Shown: positions 24,234 through 37,190, numbered from the stretch's first letter. The stretch: DNA of 64,000 bases from Phlegmacium glaucopus (GCA_015039465.1 MU130540.1:328580-392579); one strand, 5' to 3'. Translations and numbers: made by a program. The notes: generated by a model from the sequence alone, not told the origin.

Positions 24234-25358
24234 CTCATCCTCAGAGACAACAAATTCAACAATGTAGTCAAGCAGTCCCTCAGTTGTAAAGGCATGTGGG
24301 TGAGGCTGGCGACTGACGAAACTATCAAGGGTACCCTGCTTTGTTGGCCTGTCAGTAAAATGTCAGCATGTTAGTGTCAAGAAAGATATGTATGGCTTAC
24401 CCAATGCTCTCAAGGCTGTCAGATTTTGCATAAACTCGCTCATTTGTTACTATACCAAGTTTCTTGCACTGCTCAGTGTAAATTTTTACATGTCCTGCGT
24501 TACTAAGGATTAGTTTGAAAGGATTAGAAAAATAGTCAATTGATGAGAAGAGGGATTTTACCGAGCAATATAATTACGGAGGGAGGTTACACTACCCAAG
24601 AAGAAACAACTACGCATTTGGATACCAGCATCCCTGACAAGTGGCATGAGATATGAAGCAAAAATGTTAAGAGAGAAAAGACTGACTGGCAGAGGGTACA
24701 CCAGTGGCCATCTTCAGTCACTCCTGTTTCAGAGTTGACATGCTCCTTATTGCACTTGAAGATGGTCCTAATATTGGCTGTGCGATCTGACTTGGGGCAA
24801 TTTGCAAGGGCCTATGCAGATCAAAAGAATATTAATAGGATATCAGGAGTAAAGTACACAAGAATATAAACATACCTCATGATTGATGTTGCCCATGACC
24901 TTGGTAGCTGTGTATGCCTCTTCAACTGCTTCCAAGTCATCAAGCATCACTCACAAAACCCTCTGTGTTAGCAGCACCATCCCCATCACCATCATCAACA
25001 GAATCTTCATCTTTCTCATCAGAGTCGGACTCAACCACATTCTTTTGGCAGGAAGGACGAGGCCGTTTCAACACATTGGGGCATTCAGAGTTATCTGGGT
25101 CCAGGACACGTTTTGATGGATGCGAGACATGTGTAGAACATTGTGATCCAGCAACCATGGTGACTGGTGGAGGACCACCATGAAAAAACAGATGGATGGT
25201 AGGTGATTTGGGAGGAAAATGTGGAAAAGCTCCTGCTTGCTGGATAGGACCAATAGGTGGAATTGGGGTTGGATTGTCGGGATCATTGAACCATATTATC
25301 TCAGAGGGTTCAAGCATTGTTCCATCAGGCCCAAGTGCACACTGGTCAGAAGTAGCCA
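24234..25358 (-). pseudogene. hAT transposase, 5' part
   Basis: ATG at 25358. Exons run about 25358-24876, 24811-24687, 24633-24562, 24494-24401 and 24348-24234, with GT-AG introns of about 50-70 bp. The product has an acidic Asp/Glu-rich N-terminus, then a zinc-finger-like Cys/His region (CPKSDRTANIRTIFKCN ... HWCTLC) and a TLDSFV ... EGLLDYIVEFVV block seen in basidiomycete hAT transposases. The frame breaks near 24940 and between exons 3 and 4. The gene is cut by the LTR at 24146; the catalytic part is absent. Confidence 0.6.
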
Positions 25359-25470
25359 TTTGATAGTGAGTAGATGGGGTATTGGTAAAAAGTAACACTC
25401 ACCATAAGTCACCTCTTCACCCCTAAGTTATAAAGCTCTCTCTGGTCCATTTTGAGATGGGGTATCCTGC

Positions 25471-25822
25471 TGTGGGGAAGACGAGTTGGCTACACGAGGC
25501 CATAGTTTCTGATATGTTTCTCTTTCTTTCATTCCTTATTTTTTATAATTCTTTCTTTGTTTTACTTAATTACTAAACCCGGACAATGCGTAGGTAGTTG
25601 TAGATTATGGACCAAGCGAGGTGGCCTGCGGCCTCCTTCCCCTTCCATAGCATAGACTTCGTGGCACCATTGTACTAGGTGGGCCACCATGCCACACCTT
25701 CGTAGTATAAAACTCTTAGAAATTACAGACCAATAATCATTTATTATCTTTCACTCGATATATTTCTTCTATCTAAAGTCTAAAAGACCCTATCCCCTTC
25801 GAAACTCGTAACAATCACTACA
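25471..25822 (+). mobile_element. 5' LTR of the second Ty3/gypsy lineage
   Basis: 352 bp from TGTGGGG to CACTACA. It is followed at once by TCTGGAGCCCACC, a likely primer-binding site, and then Gag. AGTATAAAAC near 25702 is a possible LTR TATA element. A diverged in-place complement of the entire LTR lies at 38888-39236. Confidence 0.75.
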
Positions 25823-26120
25823 TCTGGAGCCCACCGCGAGGGGATAGTTGTCCATCAGACAGCTACCTCCTTAGCCCTTATTCCTTCATACCATTGAACT
25901 ACCAACAAATCTTGACACGCTTAGAACCAGACGACGAACATATTCTAAAGAACTGTTGCTGCTATCAAGAATCCCACAGCTAAAAACGAAAAAGAAAAGC
26001 ACAGGACCGAGCCTGTCAACAGCCAAACAGCCAGCAGCCGAAGAAACAATACACAGTAACCTACGAAGAGAATTATTAAGTCAGTTCCAGACAACAAATC
26101 AAGAGGAAACAACAAACGCT

Positions 26121-27854
26121 ATGGCAACAACGACGAAAGGGGTGGCAGGAATGCCCACGCCGGGCAGCGCTCGTGCCCCCGACTTTAACCTGAAATATCT
26201 GACAGAACTCAAAGATTTCTTCCAAGAGTTTGAAGAACACACAGCAGCATGTGGCTTGGACAAGGTAGAGAAGGCGAGGATTGTTGTGAGATACATGGAC
26301 GGAGTTACAAAGAGGTTTTGGAGAAGCCTGGAGGGGTATGAGGAAGACTACGAAGTACTGAAAGAAAAGATACTCAGCTCGTATTTGACAACGCAACTTG
26401 GGGAGAAATATACGACCAACGAGCTAGTCAAATTTGTGACCAAATCAGCAAACGGGGTAATTGATGAGGAGACGGACTTAAATGCTTACTACCGACAGTT
26501 CTGGCCCGTAGCCAGCTACTTGGTCAAGAATAAAAGGATCAACGTTGAAGATTGAGACAGATATTTCTGGCATGGACTACCATCATCAGTACGAAAGACT
26601 ATATGAAGCCGTTTAGAAGCAAGGGATCACACCTTCGAACAGTCGCAAATTCCGACAATTAGTCAAACCATGGAAGCCGGGTGTTTCATATTGACAAGTG
26701 AAGCAGTAGATTTGGAGGATGAAGACCTTATGTTAGGGAAGAACAGGAAGAGGCAGGGGCGAGGAAGGAAAGCAGTCAGAGGAGAGAGCGAGGAAGAAGG
26801 GGATGAGTTGGACGAATCCAGTGACGAATCCAGTGATGAAGACCAAAAAAGGAAGAAGCCTGCGAGACGAGAAGTTAGAACGAAGAAAGTTAGATTCGAG
26901 AGGGGGACTGACCTGAAAGATGAGGTTGAAGAGTTGACGACGAAGCTGCATGGGCTGAACATGCAGGAAGCAGCATATGCATCAACTTACGCTCGCTTGG
27001 TTCTGGTAGCTCCGGTACTCGCTGACAAAATACCACCACCGGCACGATGGACTGCTGGAGCAACGGTGACAGCAGCTATGGGGACTCCAAGCCACACACA
27101 TGCTTACTTGCCGGCAGCACATCATGCACATCATACGCACCGAGTATACAACAAATCTTGTCACTTCTGTAGAGAAGAGAATTGCCGAATCGGAACATGT
27201 CCAACCACGGCCGACTACCTACAGCAGGGGAAAGTAAAACGACATCCAAGAGGGTACTACACCTACCCAGATGGAGGACGTATTGAAGCCCATCCAGGAG
27301 GACTCAAGGGAGTGGTCGACGCAGCAGCAAGGGCAGGGCCGAATGCCCCCTCTTCAAAACCTAGGGATCTACCACCGCACATGACACCAACAACGCTCAG
27401 TTCCTTTGTGTCCAGACAAGAAGTAGAGGAGGAGGAAGAGGAAGGATTTGTGTGGGGTGCCATTGTGGAATTAGAAAAGAGGATGAGCAAGGAGGAAGTT
27501 GTGAAAGGATACATAATGACAAGGGCACAAAAGAAAGGGGAAGCTGAAAAGAAAGATGGGGATCAGAAAACAGAAGACAAAAGGAATGTACAAGCGCCGG
27601 CGTACCGTTTCAAGTCAAAAATTACGGACCCAGAACTCCCTGCCCAGATCTTGCAACGAGTTCTTGATATCCAAGTACCGAATATCAAAGTAAAAGACCT
27701 GCTATCACTCAGTGGTGATCCTCCGCAAAGTCATGGTGGAAAATATACCCACGCAGAAGTCAGCAACCGCCAACATCACCATGGCTGGGGTTCCGGAAAT
27801 CTTGGTAGAATTCACAATGCCGCTCCGAGAGCTGGATGTAGTATTGATGGGTAG
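26121..27854 (+). pseudogene. gag: Ty3/gypsy Gag, second lineage
   Basis: Gag of about 577 codons. It has a capsid-like block (LKDFFQEFEEHTAACGL ... WRSLEGYEEDYEVLK), an acidic/basic linker and a variant zinc knuckle, CHFCREENCRIGTC, in which the usual His is Cys. Two in-frame stops, TGA 26553-26555 and TGA 26604-26606, lie in the capsid region at positions that fit Arg (CGA). Pol follows in the +1 frame near 27720, apparently after a single extra base in GATCCTCCGC. Confidence 0.75.
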
Positions 27855-29446
27855 GAGGGAAGAAGTAGGTTTGCTGGATGAGGGATCGGAGATTGTGGTG
27901 ATGAGAAGAGATTTATGCGAGGAATTGGGGGCGGTTGTGAACAAAAACCGAAGGATGACTATGCAGGTGGCAAACAACGTAAAAGAGGGTTTGGAAGGTT
28001 GTGTGGAATTCCTGGAAATAGATGTGGGAGGTGTTAAAACCTATGCGCACGCGTTTGTGGTGACTTCGGCGCCGTATCGTCTTCTACTTGGCAGGCCATG
28101 GCAGAAAGGGGTTAGGTTGGGAAAGATAGAAAAAGAGAACGGAGAGGTAGATGTGGTCGTGACAGATCCAGTTGATAAAGAGCGGAGGGTGGTGATACTG
28201 ACGAGAGAGAGGACAGAAGAACAACTGAAGAAAGGGTTAGTGGTGATAATCGACAAAGGCAGAGAGGGACCGGAAATACGAGGAAAGGATGATTCACTCA
28301 CCAACGCAATCTTGCAGTCATCGTTCATGTACAACACAGAAGCCCACTGCCTCACATACAAAAAAGCCGCAAACAAGGTCCGACCGATAGCGACATCAAT
28401 GCCTAATGATGTCAAAATCATTCGCTGTTTTCCAGAAGACCCGCTCAAGAGCCTACCTGAGGTACCGCTTCATCCGCTAGCATTCAAGCCAGGACTTCAT
28501 CTTACAACGGAACAAATGGAGCAGCTCGGGTTGTTTTCCAATGGGTTCTTATGGTTGGAAGAACAGAAATTGGTCGCGAAGGTCTTATTGAACAACGAGA
28601 CTGGACTAGCTTGGGAGGAATCAGAAAGAGGACAATTCCGTGACGACTACTTCTCACCTGTGAAGATTCCAGTGGTAGAGCATGTACCTTGGACCAGGAA
28701 AAGTCTTCTGATACCGCCTGGAATTCGAGAGAAGGTGATTGAGTTGATCAGGAGAAAGGTTGAGTCTGGAGTGTATGAGCCATCCTACAGCTCTTATCGC
28801 CATAAATGGTTCACAGTCACAAAAAAGGACGGGAACGTACGAATCATGCATAATCTGACCCCATTAAATGCAGTCACTATTTGGGATTCACAGGAGCCAC
28901 CGTTGGTCCAACTGTATGCAGAACAATGTGCAGCAAAAGGGATATACTCAGGCTTGGACCTATTTGTTGGATATGATCAGCGCACGTTGCATGAAGATTC
29001 CCGGGACCTCACCATGTTCAATACACCAGCTGGTACCCATCAACTAACGGTACTTCCTCAAGGATGGACAGGTTCTGTCGGGATCTTCCATAACGATGTT
29101 GCCTTCCTGTTGCAAAACGAGACATCGGTAGCGCCCAACTTTCTAGATGACATTACGCTGTTAGGACCCAAGACTTGTTACGAAACAGGAGAAGACACTT
29201 ACGAAGTATTGAAAAGCAACCCAAATATTCGCTGTTTCATCTGGAAACATGCGGTTGATCTCAATCGGGCTCTTCATCGACTCAAGCATGCTGGAGCTAC
29301 AATATCGGCAAAGAAACTTCAGTTATGTCAGCCGGAGATCATAGTTGTAGGACGAAGATGCACATACGAGGGACAGGAGCCAGATATGACTATGGTGGGG
29401 AAGGTGTTGAATTGGCCAGAATGCCAGAATGTACCCGAGGTTAGAG
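27720..29446 (+). pseudogene. pol: Ty3/gypsy Pol: protease and reverse transcriptase, truncated
   Basis: Order: a retropepsin-like domain with LLDEGSEIVVM (catalytic D in a DEGS variant) and LLLGRPW; a linker; then the re‑verse-transcriptase fingers and palm with KWFTVTKKDGNVRIMHNLTPLN, YSGLDLFVGYDQ, LPQGWTGSV and the catalytic FLDD in PNFLDDITLLGP. The frame is open until the connection region, EVRGF, where a GTCCGG MITE begins at 29453 and cuts the gene. RNase H and integrase are missing. Confidence 0.8.
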
Positions 29447-29452
29447 GATTCG

Positions 29453-29648
29453 TGTATTTTACAGTCCCCCACATTGTCCGGCCGGACTCCGCCGGACTTG
29501 ACCGGACTCCGGTAAAATTCCGCCGGAGTCTGGTGGAAGTCCGGTCAAAGTCCGGTCAAAGTCCGGTCAGAGTCCGGTGGATGTAGAAACATGACCGGAC
29601 TATATGTCCGGTCAGATTCCGCCGGACTTCCACCGGAATTTTATCGGA
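29453..29648 (+). mobile_element. GTCCGG-repeat MITE end inside pol
   Basis: Starts GTGTATTTTACAGTCCCCCAC and continues with GTCCGG/CCGGAC arrays. It is identical over about 190 bp to the reverse complement of 18728-18925. It opens the large nested cluster to 33427. Confidence 0.8.
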
Positions 29649-30016
29649 CAATATACATTTTAAGCAAGTATTATCATTATTCTGTCTGACTTTATCAATG
29701 TTACATGTACATCCATATTTTTATTTATTTACTTTAATCAATTAAACTCAATTCCTTACTAACTCATATTTTTTAATTTTAACAACATATTAATTTTAAT
29801 TTATACCCCTCCTTGTAAAGGGGGTTGTGGTAGCTAGTAATTACAACAATGTAAGTAATTACAATAATATATATACTTAAAAAAATGGAAGAGGGTCGAA
29901 ACGGACAGTCGGAGGGGGAAACGGGTGTGTGGGGGCGAAACGAGTGTGTGTGTGGGTGGTTGAAACGGACGACGACGAGTGTCGTCGTCGTCGTAGCCTG
30001 TTAAAACAACAAAAAA

Positions 30017-30087
30017 CCCCCCAGTGAGGGGGGTTCAACATCGTAGCCTACTAAAATCAAACAAAACCCCCCCCCAGCAAGGGGGGG
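30017..30087. repeat. C-run/G-run hairpins 1 and 2
   Basis: C6-AGTGA-G6 at 30017-30033 and C9-AGCAA-G7 at 30067-30087, each preceded by an A-run. They belong to the hairpin family described in the findings. Confidence 0.9.
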
Positions 30088-30273
30088 TTGCCATCGTCGT
30101 TTGTTTGTTTGTTTGTTGTCATTTGTTTGTTGTCATCGTTTGTTTGTTGTCATTGTTCATGCGTTGTCGTTGTTCATGCGTCGTTGTCGTTCGTGCGTCG
30201 TTGTCGTTCATGCGTCGTGGGTCGTTGTTTGTGGGTTGTTTGTGGTTGTTTGTGGTTTGTGCGTCGTTTGTGT

Positions 30274-30831
30274 GTCATGGTTTGTGGATATTCGATATCT
30301 AATAAAAAAACCCCCCCTGGTGAAGGGGGGGGGGTGTGATGGTGTTGACCTGATGGTAGTAATTAGTAAAATTAAATTAAAAGAAAAGAAACAAACTAAA
30401 AACCCCCCTCGTGAGGGGGGTAGCCGTCATTGTTGTTGTTTGTTGTTGTTTGTTGTTGTTTGTTGTTTGTTTGTTGTTGTTTGTTTGTTGTTGTTGTCTG
30501 TTGCCCTCTGTCCTCGTCTATCGTGGTGGTGGTTATGGTTGTTGTGTGACGGAGGTGACGGAAGTGACGGGTGTGAGATGACGAGTTGCTGCTTGTTGTT
30601 GTGAGTCACATGTAGTCACGTGACCAACTTGCGGGCTGAACAAAAAACAGGATTCTGGTGGCAACACAGCATTGCCACCATCTAATAATGAATAATATTC
30701 TATGTATTGCTATTGGTAGATTTTTAAATATTAGTAGTAATTGAGTCCGGTCCTTGTCCGGTACTGTCTGCTCGGACTTGTATGCTGTTTCCGGTGACTG
30801 TCCGTTGGACTTTTCCATTGGACATGTCCGC
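30274..30831. repeat. About 0.55-kb direct repeat, copy 1
   Basis: Matches 31361-31906, from GTCATGGTTTGTGGATATTCG to GGACATGTCCGC. It includes hairpins C7-TGGTGAA-G10 (30311-30334) and C6-TCGTGA-G6 (30403-30420). It is followed by a GATCAG array. Confidence 0.9.
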
Positions 30832-31360
30832 TGATCAGATCTGATCAGAACTGCAATACTTATAAGTTAATTCCTACTAACTCATCTTTTTCTAACTTTT
30901 CTAACATATTAATCTAAATTTAAATGGATGATTGCTGGGGATTAGTTACTAATACATTACATTAGAATCATAGAATGTATTCAATTGATATAAGAAAAAT
31001 GAAATAAAGGCAGTAGATGGTCAAAATAGGTGGCTAAGTGTATAAATGGGTGAGTAGAGTGTAGAAATAGGTGTGAATGGGTGGGTGGGTGGTAGAAATG
31101 GTGTGAAATGGGTGTATGGATGGTTGAAATGGGTGTATTGGTGCTCGAAACGGGTCCTTGGTGGTTGAAACGGGTGTACTCGTCGTCGTACACGTATATT
31201 CCTCGTCGTACGGGGGTGTTCGTCGTCATGGGTGTGTAGTTCATGCGTTTTGGTTGTTCATGCGTCGTTGTCGTTCGTGCGTTGTCTGTCGTTCCTGCGT
31301 CGTGGGTGGTTGTTTGTGGGTTGTTTGTGGTTGTTTGTGGTTTGTGGGTTGTTTGTCAGT

Positions 31361-31906
31361 GTCATGGTTTGTGGATATTCGATATCTAATAAAAAAACCC
31401 CCCCTGGTGAAGGGGGGGGGGGGTGATGGTGTTGACCTGATGGTAGTAATTAGTAAAATTAAATTAAAAGAAAAGAAACAAACTAAAAACCCCCCTCGTG
31501 AGGGGGGGTAGCCGTCATCGTCGTTGTTTGTTGTTGTTTGTTGTTTGTTGTTGTTGTTGTTGTTGTTGTCTGTTGCCCTCTGTCCTCGTCTATCGTGGTG
31601 GTGGTTACGGTTGTTGTGTGACGGAGGTGACGGAAGTGACGGGTGTGAGATGACGAGTTGCTGCTTGTTGTTGTTGTGAGTCACATGTAGTCACGTGACC
31701 AACTTGCGGGCTGAACAAAAAACAGGATTCTGGTGGCAACACAGCATTGCCACCATCTAATAATGAATAATATTCTATGTATTGCTATTGGTAGATTTTT
31801 AAATATTAGTAGTAATTGAGTCCGGTCCTTGTCCGGTACTGTCTGCTCGGACTTGTATGCTGTTTCCGGTGACTGTCCGTTGGACTTTTCCATTGGACAT
31901 GTCCGC
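31361..31906. repeat. About 0.55-kb direct repeat, copy 2
   Basis: Second copy, with hairpins at 31398-31423 (C7/G12) and 31490-31508 (C6/G7). Here it continues into the GTCCGG right terminus that ends near 32049. Confidence 0.9.
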
Positions 31907-32858
31907 CGGACTTATTGTCCGACCAGAATTGGCAACGGAAAGTCACCAGACAATTTCCCTCATTTACACCACAAAAAATTACATTAAATTAAAAAAGTGT
32001 CTGGAAGTAGTCCGGCGGAATTCCGACTGGACAATGTGGGGGAGTGTAAAGACCTCAAATAGGTGGGTCAGTGTAGAAATGGGTGAGTAGAGTGTAGAAA
32101 TAGGTATGAATGGGTGGGTGGGTGGTAGAAATAGTGTGAAATGGGTGTATGGATGGTTGAAATGGGTGTATTGGTGCTCGAAACGGGTCCTTGGTGGTTG
32201 AAACGGGTGTACTTGTCGTCGTACACGTATATTCCTCGTCGTACGTGGGTGTTCATTGTCATGGGTGTGTAGTCGTCGTTGTAGGGGGGTATTGGTCGTC
32301 GCCGGCGTGTACTCGCCGTTGTAGGGGGGTATTCGTCGTCGTGGGCGTCTATTCATTGTTGTAGGGGGGTATTCGTCGTCGTGGGCATCTATTCATCGTC
32401 GTGGGCGTGTACTCGTCATCGTAGGTGGTATTCGTCGTCATGGACGTGTACTCGTTGTCGTGGGCATCTATTTGTCATCGTGGGCGTGTACTCATCGTTG
32501 TAGGGGGGTATTTGTTGTTGTGGGCATCTATTCGTCGTCGTAGGGGGTATTTGTCGTTGTGGGTGTGTACTCGTCGTCGTAGGGGTGTATTCGTCGTTGT
32601 GGGCGTCTATTCGTCGTCGTTGGCGTGTACTCGCCGTTGTAGGTGGGTATTAGTTGTTGTACACGTGTACTCATCGACGTACACGTGTATTCGTCGTGGT
32701 ACACGTATATTTGTCGTCGTACGTGTGTACATGTTGTTGTACATGCGTTGCGTCGCTGTACACGGCGTGTGGTCGTTGTACGGGTGTATGGGTCGTTGTA
32801 CATGACCTATTATAGTATGTTAGCAGTGAAGTGGAATAGAATGAAATAAAATAAAAAT

Positions 32859-32878
32859 CCCCCCCTCCTGAGGGGGGG
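32859..32878. repeat. C7-TCCTGA-G7 hairpin
   Basis: Perfect C7/G7 stem with AAAAAT before and TTACC after, as in the other members of the family. Confidence 0.9.
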
Positions 32879-35126
32879 TTACCATTGTCAGTCGTGATTC
32901 TTGTTGTTACGGTGGCTGTCGAAATGGGTGTTCTGGAAACGAGTGTCCTGGTGGTGGTGGTGTGAGAAACAGGGGGACGACATCAACAAACAGTAACGGG
33001 CACATCACATGTGGTCACATGATCACACCCTCGCACTGAATAAAATACACGATCTTGATGGCGATAAGTCATTGCTATCCTAACTGTATATATTGGTGAA
33101 TTAATATATTGCTAGTTTAATTTCTATAATTATATTATTTTTCTAGTAAAGTCAGGTGATTCATTTCCTAAGCTTTCAACTCAATTCTGCTCAGAATCTG
33201 CTCAGAAATAGTCAGATTCTGCTCGGAAATTGGTTGGATTCTGATCGGAAATTGGTCAGACTTGGATCTGATCAGATCTGATCAGAACTGGTCTTTCTGA
33301 GCAGATCTGGTCAGAATCTGGTCAGAAAAATTGGCTCTATTCCTGCCATTTAGGCTGGAAAATATTCTGACTGGATCAGATCAGATCTGACCAATTCTGA
33401 TCAGATCTGGTGGATCACAGCAAAGACCTCGAATAATAAGGCCCAGAAGCTAAGAAGGTCACCTAGACATAAAAATGGTGGAAATAGTTGTAGATGAAGA
33501 AGAAGACTATAATAGGACAAGTCAAACATAATAGAAAGTGCACATTTCCAATGTACATTCACTGTATCTGGAAGCAATATGTTAAAAACTAGATACATTC
33601 TTGATAGTGGTAGAACATACTATGAGAGAGACCTCTAAGCAGTAAACTTTACCACTGTGATCATACATCATACTTCTTCTGGCTCTGGCTCCATCCTTTC
33701 AACAACTGCCAATGCAGATCCTGGGGTTGGGATTCATCTTTTGGAACAACAAGGGGGTAGTGTACTTGCATGAGTGGTGTTGTGGTAGCCTGCCCATCAG
33801 CCATCTTGCTCTTCTTTAGTGGAGGGTCTTCCTGAAGTTCATCCTTCAGGATGGCAATAATTTTGTGGATTTTCTGATAGCCCATAGCAGAGCCTCCATG
33901 CTTTTGTGATGTGGTCACCTGGAGACTGGAGTACCCACAAAATGGCAGATTTCTTTGCATAGTCAAGTTCAATGGTGAAAGCATCAAACAAGGGGAAGTT
34001 TGGGTCCCCAGGAATATAGTACAAGTTGTTCTCCAGACAAGTGGAGAGGTTGTCACTGGACTTGAGCTTGACAATCTTGCACTTGACTTTCATAAATTGT
34101 AATTGTACATTATCTAGAACAGGGGAATCCCCAGTCCAAGGTGAAATGAGGTGGATCTGTGGTGTTGGATTTCATGTTGACAAGTGGCCAGGTGCTATCT
34201 GTGGTGTTTTCTATGTACCAATGAGCTAATGGTTCAAGCAACCATCCTGCCAACCCTCCTGCTTCCAGAATTCTCCAAAAAAAGTTGATATGCTGGCAAA
34301 TTATGAAGTCCTCTGCTTCACCCAGTTCCTGGAACATGTTCCTAGCAATACAGTCAGGCTTGAAGTCCACATTCCAACAAACCCACTTAAGAGGGCCTTG
34401 ATCAACCAGGTGGAGAGTAAGTATTTGATGAGATATAGAGTGGCTGGCACTTTGATTTTTACAGAGGGCAGATACAGCATCTTGCAATTCTGTGTATTTC
34501 AGGTCAAAAGTGTCCTTATGGAGCTGGGTCATTGCTGAATAGTTGAAGACTGCACTGAACACATCATGAGCAGAGTATCCAAAATGGTCAATTGCTGCAT
34601 CCATAAGGTAGTTGAGGGCATCCTCAGGTGACAGTGGCAGAGTGTCCTCTTGACTGTAATGTTCCTCAAGGAGCACACAGGCACTGGGGTAGACATCTAA
34701 TGGATCATTCAGATTTGGAGGGGAGCTTCCATAAACCTTGTGAAGTGCACCCACCAGAGAGTGGTACTCATCCTGATATTGCAACCTGGGTAGAGTGTGC
34801 TCGGACATGGGCAGAAAAGTGTAATCAATATGATGTACCCTTGCACAAGCTTGTTGTGAGTCTATAATGGCAAACTGGTGTGCAGAGGAAGCTGTTCCTT
34901 GTTCCAAGTCTGGTATTGGGAGGGATCAGGTGAAGCTGCCTGCACTGGAAAACACAGATGGTTGACCAAGAAGCTCACTGGCTCTTTCTGCTCACAAATA
35001 TCAAATAACAACCAGATAAAGACATTTGAGGAGGATATAGGATTAGGGAGTGATGCACCTGCACCCCAAGCAGCAAGTGCCTCCATGACATAGACTTTGT
35101 TCAAGCAGAAAAAGTACACCCATATA

Positions 35127-36401
35127 GTGTTGCTGATGGCTTGAGCTGCTTTTTTTCTATCTTGCTAAATAAATTTTGTAAAGTCACCAAAATATTTGAG
35201 TAGCTAGATTACCTCAGGAGCCAGGGGGTCTTTTGCCAACATTAAGCGATAGGAGCCGCATTTCCCACGCTATTTGATCGGCTCTGAAGTGGCTCAATTC
35301 AAGTCTATGTAGTCGAACGTTATGTTAACAAAGGAAGAACTGATCTGGGAGATCAGCGAGAGTGAAGGGAAAGATGTGGGCAGTGGTTTGTATGTTATCG
35401 AAGGAGGAAGAACTGATCCAGGAGATCAGTGAGAGTGTGGGGGAAAATTTGGGCATAGTTTGGGCAAAAACCCGAAGGGTTTTTCGACCGAAACAAGGGT
35501 CCTGATCTATGGAAAAACAAATCTAAGATGAGCTGTGATTCCCATGTATAAGGAGCCCAGTGACGCAGCAAGTGAAGACTTAGATACCCATAATTTAGGA
35601 GATGGGTGGAAAAAAGAAATGACTCAGCTGGGTTAATCAACAGGCATGCATAGGGCAAAAAGAGGACTCTGTGGCATGCATGGGGCAAAAAGAGGGGGCT
35701 CTGTAGCATGCATGGGGCAAAAAGAGGACTCTGTGGCATGCATGGGGCAAAAAGAGGGGGGGCTCTGTAGCATGCATGGGGCAAAAAGAGGGGGCTCTGT
35801 AGCATGCATGGGGCAAAAGAGGACTCTGTGGCATGCATGGGGCAAAAAGAGGGGACTCTGTAGCATGCATGGGGCAAGAGAGATGGAGATGCCCCAAGTA
35901 CTAGGCAAGGGCAAAGCAACAAGTAGGTGCAACAGATAGGAGGTAATGGGCAGGACACTGGCAGAGGGATGAAATTTGTTAAATTTGATGTCAAATGAAA
36001 ACGGGGAGAGAGAAAGTGATTCTTAGCATTGTTTGATTTATTTCTCTGTAAATCCTTCTAAGACTGGGTGTATATGAAAAGAATGAGCTGCTCAGATGAC
36101 GAGCAGGGAAATCCGGTCCAATGTTGAAGGTTGTGGCCATGAACCAGAGAAGCTGGTCACATGTCACAATCCTTATCTCCACATAGACCAAATTCTATGT
36201 TCACGCTCATTCCTCGTGTTTGCTTAGAATAAAACCACTTCAGAGCCGATCAAATAGCGTGGGAAATGCGGCTCCTATCGCTTAATGTTGGCAGAAGACC
36301 CCCTGGCTCCTGAGGTAATCTAGCTACTCAAATATTTTGGTGATTTTACAAAATTTATTTAGCAAGATAGAAAAAAAGCAGCTCAAGCCATCAGCAACAC
36401 T
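35127..36401. mobile_element. Mutator-like non-autonomous element, 1275 bp
   Basis: Long terminal inverted repeats of about 170 bp (35127-35295 against 36233-36401), starting AGTGTTGCTGATGGCTTGAG, are flanked by the perfect 10-bp duplication ACACCCATAT (35117-35126 and 36402-36411). Long inverted ends and a 9-11-bp duplication fit Mutator-like elements. The interior has a tandem array and no transposase. It sits inside the coding region of the Crinkler-RHS-type gene. Confidence 0.9.
35644..35880. repeat. GCATGCATGGGGCAAAAAG tandem array, 8 units
   Basis: Eight units of about 30-33 bp, varying in the length of the G-run and in ACTCTGT/GCTCTGT, inside the Mutator-like element. Open frames over it on both strands are a consequence of the repeat. 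Confidence 0.95.
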
Positions 36402-36517
36402 ACACCCATATGCCATCTGGGGAGAAGAGAACAACTTGTTTCTGCTGTAAAAGCTGAACAAGGAGGTAGTAATTGAACATTAGCTTGAGGGCCATTGCTT
36501 TACATGGCATTTACAAG

Positions 36518-36728
36518 TAGTGCTTGAAAGTCCAGTCTTTGGCATCTTTGGTGAGTTTTGCTGCTAGCACATTGTTGTTAAAATTCCCCAACACAACTGG
36601 GGTGCCCAAAAAGGAAATACCCTGAAAATTTATTTTCCCACACCCCAATTGTGATGGGGAATTTTAATGGCAATGTTCTAGCTCAAAAACAGGGTCAAAA
36701 ACCCCAAAGACTGGAGTTTCAAGCACTA
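36518..36728. mobile_element. hAT-type MITE, 211 bp
   Basis: Ends TAGTGCTTGAAAGTCCAG and its near-inverse are flanked by TTTACAAG duplicated at 36510-36517 and 36729-36736. Internal AAATTCCCCA/TGGGGAATTTT inversion makes it largely palindromic. It lies in the intron region of the Crinkler-RHS-type gene. Confidence 0.9.
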
Positions 36729-37190
36729 TTTACAAGTCCATTCATTTTATTTATCATATATCCCTGATTTCTATCTTATCTCAAAATTTTGCCCTCTTGC
36801 AAACATCAAGGTAAATTACTCATAGTGTCAAGTTTGGTTGGCTTTGAGTGGATTTGCACATGATAGTTAAAAGTCCAAAAAGTGCACTCTTTGAATCTTT
36901 GATGGCCATGGTGAATGGTGAATTCTGTGGAATTTGGCATCTGCTGGAAAGTTGAGCATTACACCAACCAAATTTTTGGCCCATCCAGATCCATAGGGGA
37001 ACAAGTCCTATAAACAGGACTTGTAATGATTCATCTTATGCAATAGCAGATGTAGGAAAGTAACTACACACCAGTGCCAGGCTGACTGGTTATGATAACC
37101 CTGTGTCTACCCTGTGATGCTATTACTTTTGCCCAGACAGTGTCAAACATCATCACATAAGAGTTGCAGACAAAAATTGATGATGATATA

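Larger units (their letters stand above)
29649..33427. mobile_element. Nested cluster of large terminal-inverted-repeat elements
   Basis: Non-coding. It combines AT-rich TTCCTACTAACTCAT segments, GTCGTCGT-type low complexity, C-run/G-run hairpins and two kinds of subterminal arrays (GTCCGG and GATCAG). Terminal sequences seen are the left end at 29453, a right end GTGGGGGAGTGTAAAGACCTC at about 32049, and a right end GGTGGATCACAGCAAAGACCTC at about 33427. Homologous elements are at 41274-44398 and, mirrored, at 40155-41083. Order and duplication suggest insertion of one element into another followed by unequal exchange. Confidence 0.7.

Noticed and set aside
30088..30604. Long open frames rich in Cys/Val/Phe or Thr/Asn, also at 31158-31684, 32425-32805 and 40762-41128
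   Set aside because: They follow from GTT/GTC-rich low-complexity DNA that is open in several frames at once. They lie in non-coding elements, and the last set is in the mirrored block.
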